Shown piece after piece: positions 15,944-25,092 of a DNA stretch of 64,000 nucleotides; within the stretch, counting starts at the first letter, position 1; every line of letters begins with the position of its first letter. The translations under genes were made by a program, and so were the position numbers. Below the pieces are notes generated by a model. The model did not search any database and had not been told where the DNA came from. It saw only the letters and a list, made by a program, of their open reading frames with translations. Source of the stretch: Chloroflexota bacterium (GTDB lineage: Bacteria; Chloroflexota; Anaerolineae; Aggregatilineales; Phototrophicaceae); NCBI GenBank assembly GCA_020161935.1, contig JAIUNI010000017.1:1-64000 (forward strand), read 5' to 3'.

Positions 15944-17224
15944 CTAATCCGCCTTCAACGCCAGCACCGTTGTCATACGTGCCGCCCGCAGCGCCGGATA
16001 CAACCCCGCACAGATGCCGATGCTGGTGGCGAGGGCAATGGCGAAAAACGACAGCTCACTTGGGATCGTCACCAACGAACTGCTCGACTGCGAAATATCG
16101 ACCGCGAGGAAGCCGAGACCGCCCGACTCGTTCAGGCTGATAAGCGCCTGGTTGGCGAAGTGCTGGAGCAGGTAGGAGATGGCTAACCCCGTGCTGCCGC
16201 CGAGCAACCCCACCATGCCCGCTTCGATCAGGAACACCGTCAGCACATCGCGGTCGGTCGCGCCCACCGCTTTCATCAGGCCGATTTCATGGGTGCGCTC
16301 AAGGATTGCCATCGTCATGGTGTTGGCAACCCCGAAGGCCGCGATCAACATAGCGACCGCACCGACCGCGCCCAGCACCACCCGCAGCGTGCTAAAGAAG
16401 CCGTTGATTTCGGAGAGTGATGAGCCTGCGCCGGTCGCGTTGTAGCCCAGCGCGGTGATGTCTTCGAGCAAGGTAGCGGCGGTATCGCGGTCGGTGGCTT
16501 GCACGATGATCGAGCTAAAGGTCATCGTTTCCTCGTCAACGCTCTCGCCCGTGATCTTCTCATTGAGGTCGATCACCGTTTGCATCGGCAGGAAGATAGT
16601 CGAGTCCTGCGCCGTGCCGGTGTTCAAGATGCCGCTGATGGTGAAGTTCACTTTGCGCGAGGTGCTGTTGCTGCCCCGGCTGTAAATCCGCATCTCGACC
16701 GACTGCGTGGTCAGGTCAACCGTTTGCGAGCTGAACGAGTCGGCGTTTACATCCGAGAATGTTCCCGACACCGAGCCGCCGATGACCGCGCCATACGGGT
16801 TGTTGTTGTCCAGCATCAGCTCGCCTTCCTGCGTGGTGAATCCCATATACGCCAGCGTCGCCGGATAAATGCCGTAGATTTGCGCCGAGCCGCGCAGGTC
16901 GCCCGCCCGCAGTTCGACGAATCCGTTCAGCGAGAGCAGCGGGATTACCGCCGCAACATCCGGCAGGGCGGCGAGTTCCGTCACCGCGTCCATATCCAGC
17001 GCGGGTGAGGCGCTGTCCCGCCGGAAGCTGCTGGCAAGCGTGATCTGCGTGAGCGAGGTGCTGTCGCCGATGCTGGCTTCCGCCGCCGTTTGCAAGCCAA
17101 TCGTCAGGGCGATCAGCAGCACCACCGCCGCCGTGCCGATGGTTACGCCACCAGCGGTCATGAATAGGCGGGAACGGGCGCGCATCAGGTTATGGATACT
17201 CAGGTTAATCAGTTCATATAACAC
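15944..17224 (-). CDS. ABC transporter permease (MacB/FtsX type)
   Basis: A 426-residue permease. One N-terminal helix (about 20-45, RLFMTAGGVTIGTAAVVLLIALTIG) is followed by a roughly 230-residue extracytoplasmic MacB-PCD-like domain, and then by three helices carrying the FtsX core (ERTHEIGLMKAVGATDRDVLTVFLIEAG). The C-terminus ARMTTVLALKAD is typical (PARRAA..PI..LR). It forms the membrane part of a mechanotransmission-type ABC system with the ATPase at 19378. Both genes flank the CARDB protein gene, with the CARDB stop 4 bp before this start. No HlyD/MacA adaptor is present. Confidence 0.9.
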   Translation of the reverse strand: MLYELINLSIHNLMRARSRLFMTAGGVTIGTAAVVLLIALTIGLQTAAEASIGDSTSLTQITLASSFRRDSASPALDMDAVTELAALPDVAAVIPLLSLNGFVELRAGDLRGSAQIYGIYPATLAYMGFTTQEGELMLDNNNPYGAVIGGSVSGTFSDVNADSFSSQTVDLTTQSVEMRIYSRGSNSTSRKVNFTISGILNTGTAQDSTIFLPMQTVIDLNEKITGESVDEETMTFSSIIVQATDRDTAATLLEDITALGYNATGAGSSLSEINGFFSTLRVVLGAVGAVAMLIAAFGVANTMTMAILERTHEIGLMKAVGATDRDVLTVFLIEAGMVGLLGGSTGLAISYLLQHFANQALISLNESGGLGFLAVDISQSSSSLVTIPSELSFFAIALATSIGICAGLYPALRAARMTTVLALKAD

Positions 17225-17228
17225 GGTC

Positions 17229-19388
17229 TTAGCCTCCGATGCCGAGGAAGCCCAGCAGCAGGCGGCCTAAGTCAACGCTCGTGTCCTGCTGCGTGGTCGG
17301 CGCGGTTGTCGGACGCTGTGGGCGGCGCTGCGTTACGGCTTCGCTCACTTCGCCCGTGAACACTTGGCTGATCGTCCGCGTCTGGTTCAGGTCATCCACA
17401 TAATCCACATCGACCGTCAAGCTGTAGGTTCCGGCTGCGTCCGGCGTGAAGGTCACGGTTTTGGTCGTATCGTCGTCCGCATCCATCGGGTCAAGCACCG
17501 TGGCCGCGCCCTCGCTGATGGTGGCGTTCTCACCCGTGACAAGCATTTCACGCAGCGCGACGGCTGCCGAACCCTGATTAGCGATCTTTACCGAGAGCGT
17601 ATATTCCGTTCCTGCCGTCAGCGTGTCATCGAGCGTGCTGGTATTGGTAATGCGGAGGGTCGGCGGCACGACCACGAAGACGCTGGCGTTCAAACTCTGG
17701 CGAGCGGTGGTGCCGTCCGGGGTTTGATATTGCAGGGTGATCGGTAAACTGTGAATACCGCTGCTCAGGCCGCTGGCGACGATGAAGTCCTGTGTCAGCG
17801 AAGCCGTATCACCTGCTGTTAGTCCACCGATCAGCATTGTGCCACCGCTGCCGTAGATGGCGAACGAGTCACTGCTGGTCGTGGTGGTCGAACTGGTCGC
17901 CGTTTCGGTGGCGCTGCTGCTCGACGAACTCGATGAGGATGACGAGGACGAAACCGTGCCAAATGTAACGAGCAGGTTAGAAAGGTCAACCGCACCCGCG
18001 TTTTGCAGCGTCATTTCAAAGGTGAACTGTTGGTCGGGGTTCAGCGGGTCGTCCTGTCCGGTGCTGTACGATTGCAGCAGCAGAAGCGGCGAGGGATCAA
18101 CCACGCTGTCCACTTGCAGCGAGATACTGCTGGTCGTCTGTTTACTCTCGCCATCCTGCAAATAGGTGATGTTAAATGACTGCGCCTGTGCGCCCGCTTG
18201 GGCATCACTGGCGACCACCAGCGACATTGTGAGCGGCGCGACCCCACCAGCGGCGATACTGCCAATCGAGAAGGCGTTACCGTTCGCACCGGCGATCAAC
18301 ACACCGTTGGATGAGTCCAACTGCACCAGCACTTGGTCAGCCGTTTCGGTGCCGGTGTTCTTGAACAGCGCTTGCACGGTCACGGTGTCACCCGCCGCTG
18401 CTGATGAGGGATTCACTTGGTAGCTGTCGAGAACCACCTGCGACTCGCCCTTAGTTTCGGCGGCGACAACCACACTCACGGTCGCGTTGTTGGTGTAGGT
18501 CTGCCCGCTGAAATCGCGCGAGGTCAGCACGAGGCCGATGCTCTGTGGCCCTTCGGCTGCATCACTCGGAGCCATTGCCGCCAGCGTAATGGCGTATGCC
18601 GCGCCGGGGTCGAGGTCGGGCAGGGTGATGCTGGCTTGCCCGTTGGCGGGGGTGAAGGCTGTGTCGCCCAACGACACCACAACCCCCTGCGCCGTGCGGC
18701 TGCCGACGTTGACCACCGCGAACGTCAGTTGGGTCGTGCCACCGGGGTAGATCGCGGCGGGGCTGGCGCTGAAATTGCTCACCACCAGCGTCGGCTCACC
18801 GGGTAACGGGGTTGAGGTGGGAACGGCTGTTGCTACCACTGCCGCCGCGTTTACTGTGAGCGTGGTCGGTGCGGTCACCGTGCCATTGGTCGGGTCGCTG
18901 ACTTCAATGCTGTACACACCAGCCGGTAACGCGCTCGGCAGGCTGGCGGTGATCGCCCCGCTGTTCACAAGCGTCGCGTTCAAGAAGCCGTAACCGACTA
19001 ACCGCACCGTTGTGCTGGCGGTAAAGTTCGCGCCAATGACGGAAAGCGTCGCGCTCTGTCCGGCGGTAATCGCGGCGGGTTCGCTGCGGCTGACGGTCAG
19101 CACAGCCGCCGCCGAAACAACTTGCGTCGCAGTCGGTACAACCGCTTGCGGAGCGACAACTTCCTCGGTTGGCGCAACCGTGGGTACGACCGTCGGTGTG
19201 GCAGTCGGCACCTGCGTCGGGATTTCAGTCGGTACGGCGGTTGCTGTCGGTTCAATCGTCGGGACAACGGTTGGTGTTTCGGTTGGCACTTCGGCATCCT
19301 GTGCTGAAATACTGCTCACCACAACCGCGCTGATGAGCAGCACAGTAACAAATGCCAGCAAGTGTTTGAGAGTCAGTTTACGCCACAT
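17229..19388 (-). CDS. Secreted CARDB/IPT-like surface protein
   Basis: A 719-residue exported protein. The signal sequence (HLLAFVTVLLISAVVVSS, ending SISAQDAE) is followed by a Thr/Pro/Val linker to about residue 100 and an IPT/TIG-like domain at about 105-190 (SVIGANFTASTTVRLVGYG). Several CARDB-type adhesion domains follow, with a run of 12 serines near residue 490 and a Thr-rich tail. The ATG at 19388 is chosen because AAAGGAG lies 10 bases upstream; the earlier ATG at 19412 would place that site inside the gene. It overlaps the ATPase gene by 11 bp and ends 4 bp before the permease. By inference it may act as the extracellular partner of the ABC system in place of MacA. Confidence 0.8.
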   Translation of the reverse strand: MWRKLTLKHLLAFVTVLLISAVVVSSISAQDAEVPTETPTVVPTIEPTATAVPTEIPTQVPTATPTVVPTVAPTEEVVAPQAVVPTATQVVSAAAVLTVSRSEPAAITAGQSATLSVIGANFTASTTVRLVGYGFLNATLVNSGAITASLPSALPAGVYSIEVSDPTNGTVTAPTTLTVNAAAVVATAVPTSTPLPGEPTLVVSNFSASPAAIYPGGTTQLTFAVVNVGSRTAQGVVVSLGDTAFTPANGQASITLPDLDPGAAYAITLAAMAPSDAAEGPQSIGLVLTSRDFSGQTYTNNATVSVVVAAETKGESQVVLDSYQVNPSSAAAGDTVTVQALFKNTGTETADQVLVQLDSSNGVLIAGANGNAFSIGSIAAGGVAPLTMSLVVASDAQAGAQAQSFNITYLQDGESKQTTSSISLQVDSVVDPSPLLLLQSYSTGQDDPLNPDQQFTFEMTLQNAGAVDLSNLLVTFGTVSSSSSSSSSSSSSATETATSSTTTTSSDSFAIYGSGGTMLIGGLTAGDTASLTQDFIVASGLSSGIHSLPITLQYQTPDGTTARQSLNASVFVVVPPTLRITNTSTLDDTLTAGTEYTLSVKIANQGSAAVALREMLVTGENATISEGAATVLDPMDADDDTTKTVTFTPDAAGTYSLTVDVDYVDDLNQTRTISQVFTGEVSEAVTQRRPQRPTTAPTTQQDTSVDLGRLLLGFLGIGG

Positions 19389-20100
19389 GGCTTTGTGGCT
19401 CCTTTCCTTCATACGTCATGTAATCTTCGGCGATGTTGCCGTCTTTGAAATGCACCATCCGGTCAGCGTAGGTGGCGATACCGGGATCGTGCGTTACCAC
19501 CACGACCGTTTTCTGCTGCTGGTCGCACAGGTTACGCAGCAGCCGCAGGACGTTCTGTCCGGTTTTGCTATCCAGCGCACCGGTCGGCTCGTCGCACATC
19601 AGAATCGGCGGCTCGTTGAATAAGGCGCGGGCGATGGCGACGCGCTGCTGCTGCCCGCCGGAAAGCTGTGATGGGCGGTGGTTGGCGCGGTTCGCGAGGC
19701 CGACAGCGGTGAGGATCTGCATCGCCCGTGTGTTGCGCTGGCTGCGCGGCACACCCCGGAAAATCCCCGGCAAGGCGACATTTTCCAGTGCCGTAAGTGT
19801 TGGGATCAGGTGAAACGCCTGAAACACGAAACCGACTGTTTTGCTGCGGAAGGCGGCCAGTGCATCGCTGCTCAGGTTGCTGACCGCGTTCCCCGCTACG
19901 TTGATGCTGCCCGCTGTCGGTCGGTCGAGGCCGCCCAGCAGGTAGAGCAGGGTGCTTTTGCCGGAGCCGCTTGGCCCCATGATGCCCACGAACTGCCCCA
20001 TTGGGATGCTCAGGCTGACCGACTTAAGAATAGTCAGGATTTCTTGGTCGGTGTTGAAACGCTTCACCAGATTCTTGGCGCTAATCATTGGTTGTTCCAT
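19378..20100 (-). CDS. ABC transporter ATPase (MacB/LolD type)
   Basis: A 240-residue ATPase with all motifs: Walker A GPSGSGKST, Q-loop FVFQAFHLIP, signature LSGGQQQRVAIARAL, Walker B ILMCDEPTGALD and H-loop VVVTHDP. The family-specific TALENVALPG segment and the long DSKTGQNVLRLLRNL fit the MacB/LolD/FtsE branch, which powers FtsX-type permeases. It sits between the Yip1 gene (160 bp upstream) and the CARDB gene, whose start it overlaps. The permease at 15944 is its likely partner. Confidence 0.92.
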   Translation of the reverse strand: MEQPMISAKNLVKRFNTDQEILTILKSVSLSIPMGQFVGIMGPSGSGKSTLLYLLGGLDRPTAGSINVAGNAVSNLSSDALAAFRSKTVGFVFQAFHLIPTLTALENVALPGIFRGVPRSQRNTRAMQILTAVGLANRANHRPSQLSGGQQQRVAIARALFNEPPILMCDEPTGALDSKTGQNVLRLLRNLCDQQQKTVVVVTHDPGIATYADRMVHFKDGNIAEDYMTYEGKEPQSHVA

Positions 20101-20154
20101 GTTCGTTTCTCATTTCCTCGCGGGTGCTTTCCCCGCGCTTATCCGTATCATTTC

Positions 20155-20260
20155 CTGTAGGTGAGGGTCTCAGACCCTCCCGCATGGCTCCTCTCGCCCT
20201 GAGGGCTGACGGTGGAGTGAGCCTGCGAACGTACCGTCGTGGGGCTGGGGGTGAGGGTCT
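20155..20260. repeat. Palindrome and GGGTGAGGG repeat fragments
   Basis: GAGGGTCT (20163-20170) and AGACCCTC (20172-20179) form a tight inverted repeat preceded by TGTAGGT. Farther right a GGGGCTGGGGGTGAGGGTCT segment resembles the dispersed GGGGTGAGG repeat. This fills the gap between the Yip1 and ATPase genes and could attenuate transcription inside the operon. Confidence 0.5.
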
Positions 20261-21271
20261 CTACCCACCCGGAGGTGCGCCGCCACCGGGGAAGCCGCCT
20301 GATGGGGGTTCACCGCCGCCGCCGCCGGGTACAAACCCTCCTGTGTCGGTTTGGGTGGTGGTCGTTGTGGATGAACTGCTGTTGGTGCGTCCACTGCCGC
20401 TGGTCGTCTGCTGTGTTTGGGTGGTCGTGCTGCTCTGGAGCGGCGCGGAGGTCGTCACGGGGTCACTCACCAGCGCCGGAATGACCGTCGCGGCGGTAAT
20501 CCACAGCGCCATCACCAGCGCCACCGCCACAAAGCGGCCTTTCAAGGCGTAACGTGCGCCTAAATACAGAAGTGCCAAATTCCACAGCCAGAAGAGGGTG
20601 AGGTTGCTGGTGAACACGGCGAGGATGCGCTGTGCCAGATCCGGCAGCGTATCGTAACCGCTCCAATTATCCAGCAGCATCGAGAGGCCCAGCGACCCGC
20701 CGCTGCCCCCGTTGGCGTAATGGGCGTAGCGCAGCCCCAACATCAACGCCAGCGGCAAACTTGCCCATACTGCGATCTGGAAGCTGCGACCGATTTGCGG
20801 CGTGTATCCCTTAAACATGCTCACCAGCGACAGGAACACCGTTTGCCCGCCCCACATCACCAGCACACCGGTCGCGGCGATCAGTGCGTTCATGAGTGTC
20901 GTGTCGCTGTCCGTGCTGCTGCTCGAACTGGTAGTGGTGGCTGCTGCGGTGGTGCTTTCCGTAGTCGTTGTCGCGGTTGCATCCAACATACTGAGGTCAA
21001 AGCTGCTGGTTGTGCTGCCTGTACTCGCCACCGCGTTCGTGCTGCCTGTGTTAGCGGTACTGCTGGCAGCCGATTGTGTTTGAGTGGTCGCCGTGAAACC
21101 CGCGATCACCATCACAAGGATGGCCGCCACCAGCCATTGACGACCGCTTGGCATGTGCTTAAAGAAGGCTGCCGGTTGCAGAAACAACTTACCGAACTGG
21201 CTGATGAACCCGCCCGATGACTCATCGGGGATCATCAGCGGCGCGGGCATGGTTTGGATTTGTGTCGCCAT
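20261..21271 (-). CDS. Yip1-like membrane protein with low-complexity loops
   Basis: A 336-residue membrane protein. It has the Yip1-type N-terminus (FGKLFLQPAAFFKHM, as in bacterial Yip1 proteins) and a first helix at about 46-60. A 64-residue Thr/Ser/Ala loop (61-124) follows, then four more helices (about 127-150, 160-178, 212-245 and 247-268). The 65-residue C-terminal tail is rich in Gln, Thr, Ser, Gly and Pro. It is first in the operon with the ATPase, CARDB protein and permease. Yip1 proteins in bacteria are poorly understood; a role in assembly of the ABC system or membrane organisation is inference. Confidence 0.75.
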   Translation of the reverse strand: MATQIQTMPAPLMIPDESSGGFISQFGKLFLQPAAFFKHMPSGRQWLVAAILVMVIAGFTATTQTQSAASSTANTGSTNAVASTGSTTSSFDLSMLDATATTTTESTTAAATTTSSSSSTDSDTTLMNALIAATGVLVMWGGQTVFLSLVSMFKGYTPQIGRSFQIAVWASLPLALMLGLRYAHYANGGSGGSLGLSMLLDNWSGYDTLPDLAQRILAVFTSNLTLFWLWNLALLYLGARYALKGRFVAVALVMALWITAATVIPALVSDPVTTSAPLQSSTTTQTQQTTSGSGRTNSSSSTTTTTQTDTGGFVPGGGGGEPPSGGFPGGGAPPGG

Positions 21272-21484
21272 CGTTTACCTCTGAACATTTCATTTCGGTT
21301 TAAGCCTAAACCCGATCTGTTCAGAAGTTGTTCAGAAGATGTTGTCTTATCGGGAAGTTTGTTTACGGGGAAAATGCCATTTTTGAAGCCATTAAAAATT
21401 GCACAGCTTCTAAACAGGTTCTGAATATCTGCTTGCTAAATTGGTTGGCATCGTGACTAATTGAACGAAATGAGGCAAACAACT

Positions 21485-22198
21485 ATGTACCGCAATCTAA
21501 AGTTCGGCATCGTCATCGCAGCACTCGTCGCCATCGTCAGCATCAGCGCCTTCCTCTACCTGACGCGCGGTGTAGCCGCACCGACCGAAAGTGTGCAGGC
21601 CAGCGCCCAAGAACTCACCAGTGATGTCAGTACCAACCAGACCGTGTACCGCATCTCGCAGGACGAGTCCACCGTATCGTATACCATCGAGGAAGTGCTA
21701 AACGGCGTGGATACAACCGTCGTGGGTACGACCACCGAAGTCGCCGGGGATATTCTCGTGAATACCAGTGATCTGTCACAGTCGGAAATTGGCGAAATTC
21801 GTATTAATGCCCGTACCTTCGCTACTGATGAAGATCGCCGTGATAACGCGGTTGCCCGCTTCGTGCTGCAATCCGAGTCGGATGCGAATGAGTACATCAT
21901 CTTCCAGCCGACCAGCATCAGCGCCCTGCCGGATACCGCCGCCGTAGGTGATGAACTCGCCTTACAGGTGACGGGCGACCTGACGATTGCAGGTGTCACT
22001 CAATCCGTGACCTTCGATGTGACCGCCTCGTTGACCTCCGCCGATCAGTTGGTGGGTCATGCCGAGTTCACCGTCGCGCTCACCGACTTCAACCTGACCA
22101 TCCCCGACGTGCCGTTCGTCGCCAGCGTAGAAGAGACCGTGCTGCTGCAACTGGACTTCGTCGCCAACGCCGTAGATGCCAGCGCCATCACCAGCTAA
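21485..22198 (+). CDS. YceI-family protein, membrane-anchored
   Basis: A 237-residue protein with an N-terminal hydrophobic anchor or signal (FGIVIAALVAIVSISAFLYL) and a YceI lipocalin-like beta-barrel at about residues 55-230. Visible features are VVGTTTEVAGDI, EIRINARTFATDEDRRDNA, IIFQPTSISALP, GDLTIAGVTQSVTFDV and FNLTIPDVPFVA. YceI barrels bind long isoprenoid or other lipophilic ligands. The ATG at 21485 has GAGG about 10 bases upstream. It is divergent from the Yip1-ABC operon and a paralog of the protein at 31311. Confidence 0.85.
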   Translation: MYRNLKFGIVIAALVAIVSISAFLYLTRGVAAPTESVQASAQELTSDVSTNQTVYRISQDESTVSYTIEEVLNGVDTTVVGTTTEVAGDILVNTSDLSQSEIGEIRINARTFATDEDRRDNAVARFVLQSESDANEYIIFQPTSISALPDTAAVGDELALQVTGDLTIAGVTQSVTFDVTASLTSADQLVGHAEFTVALTDFNLTIPDVPFVASVEETVLLQLDFVANAVDASAITS

Positions 22199-22213
22199 TC
22201 TTTCGCCCACATC

Positions 22214-22247
22214 AAAGCCACCGTACCCCGTGCGGTGGCTTTTTTAT
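22214..22247 (+). terminator. Rho-independent terminator after YceI gene
   Basis: AAAGCCACCG (22214-22223) and CGGTGGCTTT (22233-22242) form a perfect 10-bp stem followed by a T run. Confidence 0.9.
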
Positions 22248-22249
22248 TT

Positions 22250-22455
22250 CAACTTTCCTCTGCGGTTCAACCTCTTTGCATTTCCTTGGCGTTCTTGGCG
22301 ACTTGGCGGTTAAATCTTCTCTGCATTCCCTTGGTATTCTCTGTTTATCTTGGCGCTCTTGGCGATTCGTATGTCTTTCCCGTTGCGCCTTTGCCTCTTT
22401 GCACCTTTGCGTTTTGTTTCGTCTTCTCTGTGTTCTCTGCGTCTCTGCGGTTCAA
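22250..22455. repeat. Expanded module-B repeat tract
   Basis: Repeated variants of CTTGGCGTTCTTGGCGAC, TTGGCGGTTAA and CTTTGCACCTTTGCG, ending in TCTGCGTCTCTGCGG. It is the same family as module B of the R units but without the TTGAC promoter, lying between the YceI gene and the histidine kinase. Open frames here look like artefacts of the repeat. Confidence 0.75.
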
Positions 22456-23808
22456 TTAAATCGTGCTTGGCTTCAACCGGATAATCACCGATGTGCCTCG
22501 CCCGACATCGCTCTTCGCCGCGATTGTCCCATGATGCGCCTCCACAATCGACTTCGCGATAGCTAACCCCAGCCCCGACTCGCCCTCACTCTGATACCGG
22601 GACTCCTCGACGCGGTAGAAACGCTCAAAGATGTTCGGCAGCTTCTCCGCCGGGATACCTTTGCCCGTGTCGCTCACTGCCAGCTCAATTGCATCGTGGC
22701 TGTACCGCGCTTCCAGCGTCACCGTGCCGCCGTTCGGGGTGTAGCGCAGGGCGTTGCTCACGATGTTCGCCAGCACCTGCACCATCCGTTCAGGGTCGAT
22801 CTGCACCGTCGGCAGTTCCTGCTCCACATCCAGCTTGAGTGCCACCTGTTGCTCCTGTGCAAGCGGCTCGAACGACTGCTTGACCTGTGCCAGTAGTTCG
22901 GCGGGTTTCACGGTTTGATAGGCCAATTTCAGCTTACCCGCGTCTGCCAGTGAGAGCGTCCGTAAATCCTCCACCAGCCGCTTGAGCTGCGCTGCCTCTT
23001 GGTTCATCGCGTCAAAACGTTCTGCTGTCGCGGGCAGTGTGCCGTCCCGCAGGGCCTCAATATACCCGCTGAGTACCATCAACGGTGTACGGAGTTCGTG
23101 GGCGATGTCGGCGGTCATCTGCTGCCGCTGCTGGTTGACGCGGTGGATTTCGGCGCTCATCTGGTTAAAGGTTTGCACGAGGTCGCCGAGTTCGTCCCGC
23201 GTCCGCACCTGCACCTGCTGGTTCAAGTGACCCTGCTTCATGGCGTGGATGGCGCTCGTCAGTTCATTCAACGGGCGCAAGAACTGCCGCGAAAGCAGGA
23301 TGCCGATCAGCAGCGCCAGCGAAATCGCCCCGATTGCGCCAATAAGCAGCGCTTGGTTGGTGCTGTTGATGTAGCGTTCCTCGCGCGGGTCAAGGTTCGG
23401 CGGCGGGGTTGCCAGCAACGCCCGACCCACGACCTGCTCGCCCACCATGATCGGGATGCTGTCCTGAATTTGTTCCTCGTTGAGGCGGTCGTTTATGTGG
23501 AATGGGCCATATCCGGCGATGATGGTGCCGTCCGCGTTCGCCAGCGCGAAAAGCTGCGGCATCGAGAAACGTTGACCGGGTTTAGGCTCTTGCTCCTTCA
23601 GCCACGTTTCGATGCCCGCCCAGCTATTATTCGCTTGATAGTAATCCGCCGCCTCGCTCACGAAGGTGGTTTGGGCTTGCTCCACCCGCAGCCGGTCATA
23701 CCCGCTGACTGCCGTGCGGTAGGCGAATAACCCCACCAGCACCACCCCGACGAGGCTGGTAATCAGCAGAATAGCGATCCATTTAAAGGTAAGCGAACGG
23801 ATCATCAT
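22456..23808 (-). CDS. Sensor histidine kinase (HAMP-HisKA-HATPase)
   Basis: A 450-residue kinase. The first helix is at about 10-30, an extracytoplasmic sensor at about 31-150, and the second helix at about 153-173. HAMP spans about 174-226. The HisKA phospho-accepting site is H237 in TADIAHELRTPL. The HATPase shows an N-box (VLANIVSNALRYTPNGG), G1 (VSDTGKGIP), an F-box (IFERFYRVEESR) and G2 (GESGLGLAIAK). Its start overlaps the response regulator stop by 4 bp, so the two are translationally coupled. The sensed signal is unknown. Confidence 0.92.
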   Translation of the reverse strand: MMIRSLTFKWIAILLITSLVGVVLVGLFAYRTAVSGYDRLRVEQAQTTFVSEAADYYQANNSWAGIETWLKEQEPKPGQRFSMPQLFALANADGTIIAGYGPFHINDRLNEEQIQDSIPIMVGEQVVGRALLATPPPNLDPREERYINSTNQALLIGAIGAISLALLIGILLSRQFLRPLNELTSAIHAMKQGHLNQQVQVRTRDELGDLVQTFNQMSAEIHRVNQQRQQMTADIAHELRTPLMVLSGYIEALRDGTLPATAERFDAMNQEAAQLKRLVEDLRTLSLADAGKLKLAYQTVKPAELLAQVKQSFEPLAQEQQVALKLDVEQELPTVQIDPERMVQVLANIVSNALRYTPNGGTVTLEARYSHDAIELAVSDTGKGIPAEKLPNIFERFYRVEESRYQSEGESGLGLAIAKSIVEAHHGTIAAKSDVGRGTSVIIRLKPSTI

Positions 23809-24500
23809 GATGTTTCGTCGAGTTCCGGGTTAAAACGGTAACCCACCCCAAAAACGGTCAGCACATAACGTGGGTTTGCCGCGTCCGGTTCAATCTTGGC
23901 CCGTAGGTTGCGGATGTGAACATCCACCGTGCGCTCGACATTCTCAAAGGCGTTACCCTTGAGCTTGTCCAGCAAATCCCCGCGCGAAAACACTTGCCCC
24001 GGCTCGACCATCAGGATTGCCAGCAGGTCAAATTCCGAAGGTGTGAGTTCGATCCTGCGCCCCTCCACCTGTACCATGTGCGTTTTCTTATCCAGCACCA
24101 CCGCGCCCGCCCGCAGCACATCCGGCGCTGGGGCTTCGTCGTACACCCGCCGCAGTACCGCCCGTACCCGCGCCACCAGTTCCGCCATGCCGAACGGCTT
24201 GGTCACATAATCATCCGCGCCGAGTTCCAACCCCACTACTTTATCCACTTCTTCCATCTTGGCGGTCAGCATAATCACCGGCGTGTTGCGCTCCTTGCGG
24301 AAGTGCCGCATGAACTCGTAGCCATCCATCTCCGGCATCATAATATCCAGCAGCACCAAGTCCGGCTTTTCGTGCCGCGCCACGAACAGCGCCTCGCGCC
24401 CGTTGTTCGCTACCACCGTGCGGAAGCCGTTCGCCGTCAGGTAATCCGCCAGCAGGCGTTGGGCGCTCGCTTTGTCGTCCACAATCATGATCGTTTTCAT
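23805..24500 (-). CDS. OmpR/PhoB-family response regulator
   Basis: A 231-residue regulator. The receiver has D8, D9 and phosphoacceptor D52 (VLLDIMMPEMDG), followed by LTAK and DYVTKPF. The C-terminal winged helix (about 130-228) shows IELTPSEFDLLAILM and VERTVDVHIRNLRAKIE. The ATG at 24500 has AAAGG upstream; an earlier frame start at 24536 precedes the receiver's beta-1 by 12 nonconserved residues. It is the first gene of the two-component operon and the partner of the overlapping kinase. Confidence 0.92.
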   Translation of the reverse strand: MKTIMIVDDKASAQRLLADYLTANGFRTVVANNGREALFVARHEKPDLVLLDIMMPEMDGYEFMRHFRKERNTPVIMLTAKMEEVDKVVGLELGADDYVTKPFGMAELVARVRAVLRRVYDEAPAPDVLRAGAVVLDKKTHMVQVEGRRIELTPSEFDLLAILMVEPGQVFSRGDLLDKLKGNAFENVERTVDVHIRNLRAKIEPDAANPRYVLTVFGVGYRFNPELDETS

Positions 24501-24765
24501 ATGCACTAACCTTTGCTGCGCGGGTTGACCACACAAAATCCTACTTATCGAGCATTGTATAACAGCTTGTCTGTAATCGGGCGGATTGACGCTGTTGTCG
24601 CGTGCGCTAATCGCCCAACCATGACATATAGCACAAACATTTTTAGAAGTTGAGTAGGTGAGATGAGTATTTGTGGATAAGCACGGTTTCCCGTAAAGGA
24701 ACTATCCACTTGGGCTAAGGATTAGGTGTGCAGATTTTGTATGCTGAAATCAGGAGGTAATTCCG

Positions 24766-25092
24766 ATGACATTCAACAACGAGATCAGCACACCATTCCC
24801 GCCTGACCGTCCCGTTCCGCCGGAGCAGCCGGGTATCGACCCGCCTGTGCCGGGGCCGATGCCACCGGAGCCGCCCCCACCTATGCCCGATCCGCCACCG
24901 GGGCCATTACCCCCGCAGCCACCCGGCCCGATGCCAGATCCACCGCCCAACCCGATACCACCGCAGCCACCGGATCCGCTCCCGCCGGAAATCCCACAAC
25001 CGCCGAATCCCTTTCCACCACCCGCGCCTCCCGGCCCGGTGACGGAACCGCCCAACCCCTATCCAACGCCACCCCCAACGATTACCGACTAA
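24766..25092 (+). CDS. Small proline-rich protein
   Basis: A 108-residue protein, about half proline, with repeated PP and PPxP steps, Met/Asp/Gln spacers and no signal peptide or hydrophobic segment. A perfect AGGAGGT ribosome site (24752-24758) lies 7 bases before the ATG, which supports translation in this frame rather than the glycine-rich shadow on the other strand. No family is recognised. Polyproline runs of this kind usually need EF-P for translation and serve as stiff spacers or SH3/WW-like ligands; no function is claimed here. Confidence 0.65.
   Translation: MTFNNEISTPFPPDRPVPPEQPGIDPPVPGPMPPEPPPPMPDPPPGPLPPQPPGPMPDPPPNPIPPQPPDPLPPEIPQPPNPFPPPAPPGPVTEPPNPYPTPPPTITD

Noticed and set aside
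24672..24710. DnaA-box-like TGTGGATAA with a weaker inverted partner, possible origin
   Set aside because: One exact box in 64 kb is expected by chance, and no dnaA, dnaN or box cluster is present.
24750..25055. Glycine-rich minus-strand frame
   Set aside because: Antisense of the proline-rich gene, which has the perfect ribosome site.
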